This document shows, in pieces, positions 18,745 to 25,314 of a stretch of 64,000 nt of DNA; the stretch's first letter is position 1; each line of letters opens with the position of its first letter. The notes beneath the pieces are model-generated. The model searched no databases. It had not been told where the DNA came from and saw only the letters and a list, made by a program, of their open reading frames with translations. A program made the position numbers and the translations under genes. The DNA is from Gymnodinialimonas ceratoperidinii. GTDB lineage: Bacteria > Pseudomonadota > Alphaproteobacteria > Rhodobacterales > Rhodobacteraceae. The stretch is from the NCBI RefSeq assembly GCF_019297855.1, contig NZ_CP079194.1:2839501-2903500 (forward strand). Direction: 5' to 3'.

Positions 18745-19905
18745 TTATCCCTCGACCTCGTCCAGACGCACCCACCGCTCTTCCCGCGCGGACATGACGA
18801 CCGCATCGCAGAAGCGCATCTCGTAATGGCCATCCTCGAAGGTGGCCCAGGTGCTGTTTTCCTGCCGCTCTCCCACTTCAACGTCGGCATATACCGCGCG
18901 GAAAAAGTTGAAGAAACTGTCGGCAAAGCCTTCCACGTGACCGGGCGGCAGAGCCGCCGCCGCGACGCCTGCCTCGTTCATCAGCGTGAAGTCCCGCATC
19001 AGGGTTTCGTTGGCGCGGTCGCGGTGGCCGATGAACAGGTGGTCCGGCGTCTCACTGTCCCATGCGGCCGAGGCCTTGGCCCCCGCCACGTCCCATTGAA
19101 GCGAGTTCTTGCGGCCCATGTTGATCTGCGAGGTCGACATCACCCCCCGCGCGCCGTTCGGGTAGCGGATGACGATCATCGCAGCATCGTCGGTGGCGAT
19201 TTCGACGGTCTCTGTCGTACCGGCGGCGCTCGAAAAGGTCTCGACGGGGCCGGTCGGCTTCTCGCGCTCGGGGATGAAGGTCGCGAGCTCGGCCATCACG
19301 GCCTCCGCCTTCAGGCCCGTCACGAAGCTGGTGAGGTCGACCCAATGGGTGCCGATATCCCCGACCGAGCGCAGCGCACCCCCCTCGTCCGCGTCCAGGC
19401 GCCAGTTCCAATCCGTCGGTTTGGCCAACCAATCCTGATGGTAGTGGCCTGAAACGAAACGGATATCGCCAAGCTCCCCCGCAGCCACCATGCCGTGGGC
19501 CTGTTGGTTCAGGGGGTAGAACCGAATGTTATAGCAAACCGCCGCGACCTTGCCCGAGGCGCGCGCGACCTCGACCATTTCGGCGCTCTCGGCCGAGGTC
19601 ATCGCGAGGGGCTTTTCGCAGATCACGTGCTTGCCGGCCCGCAGAATGGCCAGAACCTGCGCGTAATGGGCGTGGTTCGGCGACGTCACATGAACGACGT
19701 CGACGGTGTCGTCGGCCAACAGCTCGTCAAGATCAGCGTAGGCCTTGGGCACCCCCATCTCGGTCGCGCGTTGCGCGCCGCGGGCGGCAGATGATCCCAA
19801 GACACCACGGACCTGCACGCCCAGACGGCGCAGCGCCTGCGTGTGGACGGTTCCGATGAAGCCGGTGCCCACGACCGCGGCGCCTATGGCTGCGAAATTC
19901 GTCAT
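18745..19905 (-). CDS. Gfo/Idh/MocA-family oxidoreductase
   Basis: NAD(P)-dependent dehydrogenase (386 aa). The Rossmann motif is AAVVGTGFIGTVHTQALRRLGV, the EKP motif HVICEKPLAMTSAESAE, and YNIRFYPLNQQAHGMV and DIGTHWVDLTSFVTG fall in the substrate domain with the expected Asp/His. This is the most canonical of the four family members in the operon and the likeliest initiating dehydrogenase. It is second in the operon, 9 bp after the SDR gene. Confidence 0.88.
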   Translation of the reverse strand: MTNFAAIGAAVVGTGFIGTVHTQALRRLGVQVRGVLGSSAARGAQRATEMGVPKAYADLDELLADDTVDVVHVTSPNHAHYAQVLAILRAGKHVICEKPLAMTSAESAEMVEVARASGKVAAVCYNIRFYPLNQQAHGMVAAGELGDIRFVSGHYHQDWLAKPTDWNWRLDADEGGALRSVGDIGTHWVDLTSFVTGLKAEAVMAELATFIPEREKPTGPVETFSSAAGTTETVEIATDDAAMIVIRYPNGARGVMSTSQINMGRKNSLQWDVAGAKASAAWDSETPDHLFIGHRDRANETLMRDFTLMNEAGVAAAALPPGHVEGFADSFFNFFRAVYADVEVGERQENSTWATFEDGHYEMRFCDAVVMSAREERWVRLDEVEG

Positions 19906-19914
19906 AAGGTCCTC

Positions 19915-20640
19915 TCAAGCAACAGAATATCCTCCATCAACCGGGATGGTGACCCCGGTGACAAACCGCGCCGCGTCGCTGGCCAGAAACAGCGCGACGC
20001 CTGAAACATCGTCGGGCTGCCCCCACCGCTTCATCGGGGTCCGCGCCTCGACCCGTGCGGTGAACTCCGGGTCTGTCCGGGCGCGCGCCGATTGCTCGGT
20101 CACGATAAATCCCGGCGCGATGGCGTTGACGCGGATGTCATCATCGGCCCAGGCAATCGCGAGCGATTTCGTCATTTGCTCCACCCCCGCCTTGGAGGCG
20201 CCATAGGCGGGGTTGAGGGGCGAGCCGAAGCGCGCGTACATCGACGCGACGTTGATCACGCAGCCCCCCTTCAGCGCCGCGTGCAACGCATCTGCACAGC
20301 GCAGCGAGCCCGTCAGGTTCACGTCCAGCACATGGGCGAAAAACGCCGCGTCCATCTCGGCCCCGCGCTTGGTGATCGCGGCGCAATTAACCAAGACGTC
20401 CAGCTTATCGACACCCTCTGCGAAAGCTTGCACCGCGTCCGTGTCCGTCACATCGAGCTGCGTGTATTCGAAGCCCTCGTCCGCCAGCGGCTGATCTTCC
20501 ACACCGGTCACGCGCACGCGGGCGCCCGCGTCGCGAAAGGCACGTGCGATCGACGCGCCGATGCCGCCACGGCTGGCACCGACGACAACCACGTCGCGCT
20601 CGCGCGGCTCCGCGCTCATGTGGACAACCGGGCTTGTCAC
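19915..20640 (-). CDS. SDR-family oxidoreductase (first gene of the sugar/cyclitol operon)
   Basis: Short-chain dehydrogenase/reductase (241 aa). The cofactor loop is VVGASRGGIGASIARAF (TGxxxGIG variant). LVNCAAITKRG matches the NAG strand, and the catalytic Ser/Tyr/Lys are in VINVASMY and NPAYGASKAGVEQM. The C-terminus VTGVTIPVDGGYSVA is typical. Two starts are possible (20640 and 20619, the latter beginning MSAEPRERD); 20640 is used. It heads a ten-gene operon and is divergent from the LacI gene, with candidate operators between. Confidence 0.88.
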   Translation of the reverse strand: MTSPVVHMSAEPRERDVVVVGASRGGIGASIARAFRDAGARVRVTGVEDQPLADEGFEYTQLDVTDTDAVQAFAEGVDKLDVLVNCAAITKRGAEMDAAFFAHVLDVNLTGSLRCADALHAALKGGCVINVASMYARFGSPLNPAYGASKAGVEQMTKSLAIAWADDDIRVNAIAPGFIVTEQSARARTDPEFTARVEARTPMKRWGQPDDVSGVALFLASDAARFVTGVTIPVDGGYSVA

Positions 20641-20706
20641 AGCCTCTCCCCTCCGCTCCCTGATCCCGCCGACGCCGCTTTCGCGAACTTTTCCCTTTGT
20701 CGGCGA

Positions 20707-20720
20707 TGAAATCGATTACA
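20707..20720. promoter_or_regulatory. LacI-type operator between the SDR gene and the LacI gene
   Basis: TGAAATCGATTACA is a near-perfect palindrome centred on CG, with a perfect AATCGATT core. This is the usual form of a LacI/GalR-family operator. It lies 67 bp upstream of the SDR start and 59 bp upstream of the regulator start, so it can serve both directions. Confidence 0.7.
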
Positions 20721-20721
20721 T

Positions 20722-20746
20722 ACTCGAACCACGCGGGGATTCGAGT
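20722..20746. repeat. Inverted repeat ACTCGAA-N11-TTCGAGT in the same intergenic region
   Basis: Seven-base arms (20722-20728 and 20740-20746) are perfectly complementary around an 11-nt spacer. It starts 2 bp after the LacI-type operator. It could be a second protein site or a 5'-leader hairpin of the regulator transcript; the sequence does not decide between these. Confidence 0.5.
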
Positions 20747-20778
20747 CAAGACACAATCCCTCATTTTGGCGGAGACTT

Positions 20779-21804
20779 ATGGCTTCCAGAAACGCGACAA
20801 TTCAGGACGTGGCTCGCGCGGCCAAGGTCTCTACGGCGACGGTGAGCCGGACGCTGTCGAACCCGGCCGTCGTCTCCGAGGCGACGCGCAAGGCGGTGTT
20901 GGAGGCGGTTCGAAGCACTGGTTACCAGGTAAATCAGGCCGCGCGTAACCTGCGGATGCGCCGTGCGGGCGCTGTGTTGATCCTCGTCCCGAACCTTGGA
21001 AAACCCTTCTATTCCGAGATCTTGCAGGGCATCTCGGACGGCATCGCGGGAAGCGATTATGCGGTTCTCATCGCCGATACGGAAAGCCGGCCCCTTGATG
21101 ACGGAGAGCTTGCGGGCAACTTCACCTCCGGCCGCATTGACGGCGTGGTTTCGCTCGATGGAGGGCTGAGCCCCGCCACCCTCGATGCCTGTCGTACTGC
21201 CGGCGTCGACGAACGCATCGTCTTTGCGTGCGAATGGGTCGATGGCTACGCATTCCCGTCGATCCAGTCCGACAACGCCGAAGGCGCGAGATTGGCGATC
21301 CAGCATCTCTATGCTCTGGGCCACCGCAAGATCGCGCATATCACCGGACCCGAGGGCAATGTTCTGACCGGCGTGCGGCGCAGGGGAATGCTGGAAGAGC
21401 GCAGCCGGTTGGGGCTGCCGGCGCGAGAGGATTGGATTATCCGGGGCGACTTCTCGCTTGAATCGGGGCGAGGGGCCGCGCAACGGATCATCGCGATGGA
21501 GGACCGTCCCACCGCCGTTTTCTGCGCGGCGGACATGGTGGCATTCGGCCTGATCGCCGGGCTGAAAGCAGGCGGTTTGCGGGTGCCCGAGGACATCTCG
21601 GTTGTGGGCTTCGACGACATCGACATGTCGGCCTTCTACGTGCCGGCGTTAACCACGATCCGGCAAGACCGGGTGCGCTTGGGACGCACCGCTGCCGCAC
21701 GTCTGTTGCAATGCCTCTCTGCCACTGAGACGCCGGTGCCCCCCGTGGAAGAGCTGCTGCCGGTCGAACTGGTGGTCCGCGACTCCACGGCGCCGGTGGC
21801 CTAA
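20779..21804 (+). CDS. LacI-family transcriptional regulator
   Basis: DNA-binding repressor (341 aa). The N-terminal HTH is NATIQDVARAAKVSTATVSR (residues 5-24), with the hinge region VNQAARNLRMRRAGAV. A periplasmic-binding-like effector domain follows (LGHRKIAHITGP, VVGFDDIDMSAFYVPALTT). The ATG at 20779 follows a GGAG ribosome site. It is divergent from the SDR-to-dehydrogenase operon, whose expression it probably controls in response to a sugar-like effector. Its stop codon overlaps by 3-4 bp the stop of the convergent SDR gene. Confidence 0.92.
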   Translation: MASRNATIQDVARAAKVSTATVSRTLSNPAVVSEATRKAVLEAVRSTGYQVNQAARNLRMRRAGAVLILVPNLGKPFYSEILQGISDGIAGSDYAVLIADTESRPLDDGELAGNFTSGRIDGVVSLDGGLSPATLDACRTAGVDERIVFACEWVDGYAFPSIQSDNAEGARLAIQHLYALGHRKIAHITGPEGNVLTGVRRRGMLEERSRLGLPAREDWIIRGDFSLESGRGAAQRIIAMEDRPTAVFCAADMVAFGLIAGLKAGGLRVPEDISVVGFDDIDMSAFYVPALTTIRQDRVRLGRTAAARLLQCLSATETPVPPVEELLPVELVVRDSTAPVA

Positions 21805-22538
21805 GGAGCGGCGCCCGGCACCCATTGTTCGAGGTCGATACTTACACCGCTCATCGGGGCCGAGGCGTCGGACAGCATCCACACCGCCTGCGCCGCGCAT
21901 TCTTCCGCCCTGATGAACCGCCCCAAGGGCTGTGCCTGTCCCTGCCTCTCCAGCCACTCCGCGCCCTTGTCCGCGTGAATGGCGCGCTCCGTCTCTGTCG
22001 CGACCCAACCGAGGTTAATGCCGTTAACCCTTATGCGATCGGCCATATGTGCTTGCCCCGCGTTCTTGGTGAGGGTCTGCAACCCACCCTTGCTCGCCGC
22101 ATAAATCGCCAGCTCCTCGATCCCGCAATGGGCGTTGACGGACTGAATATTGACCACCGCGCCCGGCGCCTCGCGCTTGCGCAGATGCGCAATCAATGCC
22201 GCCATGAGGAAGAAGGGCGCGCGGAGGTTAACAGCGATGATCGCGTCGAAACGCTGCACATCTGCATCCGTGAAAGACGCCCGCGTGGTGAGCCCGGCGG
22301 CATTGACCAGCCCGTCGACCTGCCCCCACCGGCCAATGGCTTCGGAGAAGATCATTTCCGGCGCGTCCGGCAAGCCAAGATCTGCCACGATGCCGCCGGG
22401 CACGGGGTCGCGGTCCACACCGATCACCTCGGCGCCGGCTTTCACGCAGGCCTCCGCTATCGCCGCGCCGATGCCGCGCGCGGCGCCGGTGACCAGCAGG
22501 TGTTTTCCCGTCAGATCCGCCACGACAGGTTCGCTCAT
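21801..22538 (-). CDS. SDR-family oxidoreductase paired with a desaturase
   Basis: Short-chain dehydrogenase (245 aa). VTGAARGIGAAIAEACVKAG is the cofactor loop with a following VIGVDRDP that favours NAD. VNAAGLTTRAS matches the NAG motif, VVNIQSVNAH carries the catalytic Ser, and LAIYAASKGGLQTL the Tyr/Lys. It overlaps the upstream desaturase gene by 4 bp, so the two are translationally coupled. Next to the LacI gene and the sugar/cyclitol operon it may act on a hydroxylated or ring-opened product, which is inference from position. Confidence 0.87.
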   Translation of the reverse strand: MSEPVVADLTGKHLLVTGAARGIGAAIAEACVKAGAEVIGVDRDPVPGGIVADLGLPDAPEMIFSEAIGRWGQVDGLVNAAGLTTRASFTDADVQRFDAIIAVNLRAPFFLMAALIAHLRKREAPGAVVNIQSVNAHCGIEELAIYAASKGGLQTLTKNAGQAHMADRIRVNGINLGWVATETERAIHADKGAEWLERQGQAQPLGRFIRAEECAAQAVWMLSDASAPMSGVSIDLEQWVPGAAP

Positions 22539-23608
22539 CCCGCTTCGGGCAAGGCATCCTCGCCGTGCAGCTCTTCACGGTAGGGCCGCGCGCCGGGCGG
22601 CAGTTCCTTGCGATGGAAATGCCCCGGCTCCTTGCGCTGTCGCCACAGCGCGCCGAGCATCTCTCGGTAGGCGGCGGCGATGGAAGGATTGGCGGGCGGC
22701 AGATCATCCTTGATCAATTCGTGGAGCTTGGGCAGCGCATGATAGGGCACCATCGGAAACATGTGATGTTCGACGTGGTAGTTCATGTTCCAGTAAATCC
22801 ACTGGCTGACCGGGTTCATCAGAACGCTGCGGGAGTTCAGACGATGGTCGAGCACGTCTTCCGCCAAGCCCCCGTGCTGAAGCAACCCGGTCATGACCAT
22901 GTGCCACGCGCCGTAAATGCGCGGCCCGCCGATCAGGACGAGAGGCAGCAGCGACCAGCTTACCAGCGCGGCCAGCACAGCCGCCAGATGGATGCCGACG
23001 AAGATCCGCGCCCAGAAGGCGACCTTCGGCACCTCGCTCTCGGGAATGTAATCCGCCTCGTCTCCATTCACCTGCCCGAGTGCCTGCCGCACAAGAATGG
23101 CGAAGTGCTGGAACACGTCGGGGATGCCAATGAAGGCCAGCGCCTTTCGCGCGATGTCGGGCGGACGCATCATCGCAATCTCGGGATCGCGCCCGACGAT
23201 GATCGTATCCGTGTGATGGCGCGCGTGGCTCCAGCGCCAGGCGACGGGATTGCGCATGACCATGAAGCTGGCGAGGATATAAACCCAGTCGTTCTTCCAC
23301 TGCGTCTTGAATGCCGTGCCATGACCACACTCGTGCCAGCGACTGTCGCAGGCGGAGCCATAGAGCACGCCATAGACGGCGAAAAACGGCACGCACCACC
23401 ATGTGCCCCATGTCAGGACACCGGCAAGAGCCGTCACCACCATCAGGCCGATCCATAATACCGTGTCACGGGTCGCGGGCGCGTCGCTGCGGCGCATCAA
23501 TCCTTTCATGACCTTGCGCGGCACCTCTGAATGGTACCATTCGGCCGAGGCCAATCCCAATTCCACCGCCCGCGCGCTCTCGGTTCCGTTAAGTGAGTAA
23601 TCGCGCAT
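22535..23608 (-). CDS. Membrane fatty-acid-desaturase-fold di-iron enzyme (possible MocD-like oxygenase)
   Basis: Integral-membrane di-iron desaturase/hydroxylase (357 aa). The three His boxes are present: HECGHGTAF, HARHHTDT and NYHVEHHMFPMVPYHALPKLH. Hydrophobic segments lie at VLWIGLMVVTALAGVLTW, FFAVYGVLYG, the VAFWARIFVGIHLAAVLAAL segment and LLPLVLIGG. The start at 23608 follows a GGAGG ribosome site. The family includes lipid desaturases and the rhizopine oxygenase MocD. Coupling to an SDR and nearness to a MocA/MocB/MocC-like operon favour a catabolic oxygenase, but a Rieske partner (MocE) is not in the window. Confidence 0.8.
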   Translation of the reverse strand: MRDYSLNGTESARAVELGLASAEWYHSEVPRKVMKGLMRRSDAPATRDTVLWIGLMVVTALAGVLTWGTWWCVPFFAVYGVLYGSACDSRWHECGHGTAFKTQWKNDWVYILASFMVMRNPVAWRWSHARHHTDTIIVGRDPEIAMMRPPDIARKALAFIGIPDVFQHFAILVRQALGQVNGDEADYIPESEVPKVAFWARIFVGIHLAAVLAALVSWSLLPLVLIGGPRIYGAWHMVMTGLLQHGGLAEDVLDHRLNSRSVLMNPVSQWIYWNMNYHVEHHMFPMVPYHALPKLHELIKDDLPPANPSIAAAYREMLGALWRQRKEPGHFHRKELPPGARPYREELHGEDALPEAG

Positions 23609-24052
23609 GAAAATCCTCCCAGAATGCTCGCAAAGTGTGAGCCTTCGCGCGGGGTGTCAATCTCAAGGAAATGACGCTCACGACTAAATCGCGGATACCT
23701 GTACACAACCACACATGTATATTTTTTTCTCTCGAGGGTATTGCCTTCTGATTAAACGATAAATAACTTTGAAGGAGACTTGGAATCTTGGTCAGCGGCA
23801 AATTCTAGAGGCGCCGTTGATCTTTTTCTCAGTCCATGCGGGCGCAGCGCGTCCATACGGCAAGACGCAGGACGCGTCCCTGAAGCTTCGGCTTTTGACG
23901 CATCTCTCTTTAGCTGCCGATCCCTATTCGGTGCGACGACATAACTCCGTTGGCGACGCCTCGCCTGCGGATGCTGACCTGACGCCGACTATACGGCGCA
24001 AGGCGCCCGACACGCGCGTAGAAAGCGCCAGAGAAGAAGGAGGAAGAGCCCC
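23609..24052. other. 444-bp intergenic region, AT-richer, no supported gene
   Basis: Between the desaturase start and a small plus-strand gene. The half next to the desaturase is AT-rich (TATATTTTTTT around 23719-23729) and probably carries the desaturase promoter. Short frames exist on the plus strand, one with a GAAGGAGA site at 23771, but none shows coding character or a recognisable product. Confidence 0.5.
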
Positions 24053-24358
24053 GTGTCGTCAATGGAATTCAACGGCCGTTCTACCTCTGCAAGGCTGGCA
24101 GACCTCATCGACAAACCGGACTCCACGCCGTTCGAGCGTCGGACCGCGCGCAGCGTGGCCCATGCAAAGAACATGGCTCGGGCGCTGAACGTCGATCTCT
24201 TCGACGAACGCTATCGCGGGCGGTTCAAGGAGATCGTTCAGAATTGCCTGATCTGCGCGCATCATGCGGATTGCGGCAACCGGGTCACGATTGCCTCCGT
24301 CACCGATACCCCCCCGGCCCTTTGCCGGAACAAGGGGGTCTTCGGGCGCAAGGCCTAG
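24053..24358 (+). CDS. Small Cys-containing protein, DUF6455-like
   Basis: Protein of 101 aa with a GTG start at 24053, chosen because a strong AGGAGG site lies about 9 bp upstream; ATG at 24062 is the alternative. The N-terminal half is charged and helical. The C-terminal half has NCLICAHHADCGNR and then PPALCRNKG, i.e. C-x2-C-x5-C plus a later Cys, resembling the Cys pattern of DUF6455 proteins common in Rhodobacteraceae. Such a set could bind a metal or an iron-sulfur cluster, but no function is known. It ends 2 bp from the convergent aldolase-family gene. Confidence 0.7.
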   Translation: MSSMEFNGRSTSARLADLIDKPDSTPFERRTARSVAHAKNMARALNVDLFDERYRGRFKEIVQNCLICAHHADCGNRVTIASVTDTPPALCRNKGVFGRKA

Positions 24359-24360
24359 GC

Positions 24361-25314
24361 TCAGACCTTCAACCCGCTCGCGGCAAAGGCCGCCCGCGTT
24401 GCCGCTTTTTCGGCCTCAGTCAGGTTCAACATCGGCGCCCGCACGCCACCCCCGACTTGGCCCAGAAGCTCCTGCCAGTATTTGCCATGGGCCTGTGGCT
24501 TGTCCGCCGGTTTCGTCTGCTTGAAGGCGGTGCGGACCGGGTCGAGGCTATCGCGCACGCGCCGCGCCTCGGCGAAGTTCCCCTCGAAGGCCAGTCGTGT
24601 GTATTCGTTCATCCGCTGATCCACCTTAGACTGGATCTGGTAGGGCGGTGAGGAACAGAGGTAGAGCTTCCAGTTCAGCTCTTCGATGTTGTCGAGCCAC
24701 GCGCTTTCATCGGCGGTTGATACGTGGATCTTGTCTCCGGCGAGTTGCGTCAATTCAACATACAAAGGCCGCGGGACGGAATATTTGATCGCGACGATGT
24801 TCGGCAGCTCTGCAATCCGGGCGCAGAGTTGCGGTGACATCAGGTAGCCGCTGTCGGGATGGCTCCACATCGCGATGCCGATGTCGACCCGCTCGCACAG
24901 TGCCTTGTAATACTGGTACAGGATCTCGTCCTGATTGCTGACGAAATGCAGCACCGGCGCGTGGACCACGACGTAGTCGGCGCCGCAGTTCTGAGCATGC
25001 AGGGCCAGCTCCACCACCGTCTCGAAGTTCTGGTCGGAGGCCGAGAAGATCGTGCCGGCCTTCGCGCCGCATTCGTCGACGGCGATCTCGATGTTCTGTT
25101 TGCGCTCCTCCAGGGTCATGGAGAAGAATTCACCCTGCTTGCCGGCAATGAAAAACCCCGCGATCGACAGATCATCGATCCAGTGCCGGATGTTCGAGCG
25201 GAAGCCTTCCTCGTTGAATGAGCCGTCCTCCCGCCATGGGTTGAGGCAGGCGGCCCAGATGCCCTTGAAGTGTTCCTGCGCGTGATCTTTCGCGTCCATG
25301 CGGCTGTATTTCAT
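24361..25314 (-). CDS. Dihydrodipicolinate-synthase-family aldolase/lyase
   Basis: DapA-superfamily TIM barrel (317 aa). The Schiff-base Lys is in NIVAIKYSVPRPLY (near residue 172). FIAGKQGEFFSMTLEERK corresponds to the GTTGE...L region, with Thr pair changed. The catalytic YNxP tyrosine motif is replaced by MWSHPDSGY (Tyr to Trp). The protein is therefore not DapA; it is likely a keto-acid aldolase or dehydratase of unknown substrate. The start at 25314 overlaps the stop of the upstream molybdenum-hydroxylase gene (ATGA), so they form one operon. Confidence 0.83.
   Translation of the reverse strand: MKYSRMDAKDHAQEHFKGIWAACLNPWREDGSFNEEGFRSNIRHWIDDLSIAGFFIAGKQGEFFSMTLEERKQNIEIAVDECGAKAGTIFSASDQNFETVVELALHAQNCGADYVVVHAPVLHFVSNQDEILYQYYKALCERVDIGIAMWSHPDSGYLMSPQLCARIAELPNIVAIKYSVPRPLYVELTQLAGDKIHVSTADESAWLDNIEELNWKLYLCSSPPYQIQSKVDQRMNEYTRLAFEGNFAEARRVRDSLDPVRTAFKQTKPADKPQAHGKYWQELLGQVGGGVRAPMLNLTEAEKAATRAAFAASGLKV

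Noticed and set aside
23769..24188. A 139-codon plus-strand frame before the small Cys protein
   Set aside because: It overlaps the start of the better-supported 24053 gene in another frame and its translation shows no conserved character.
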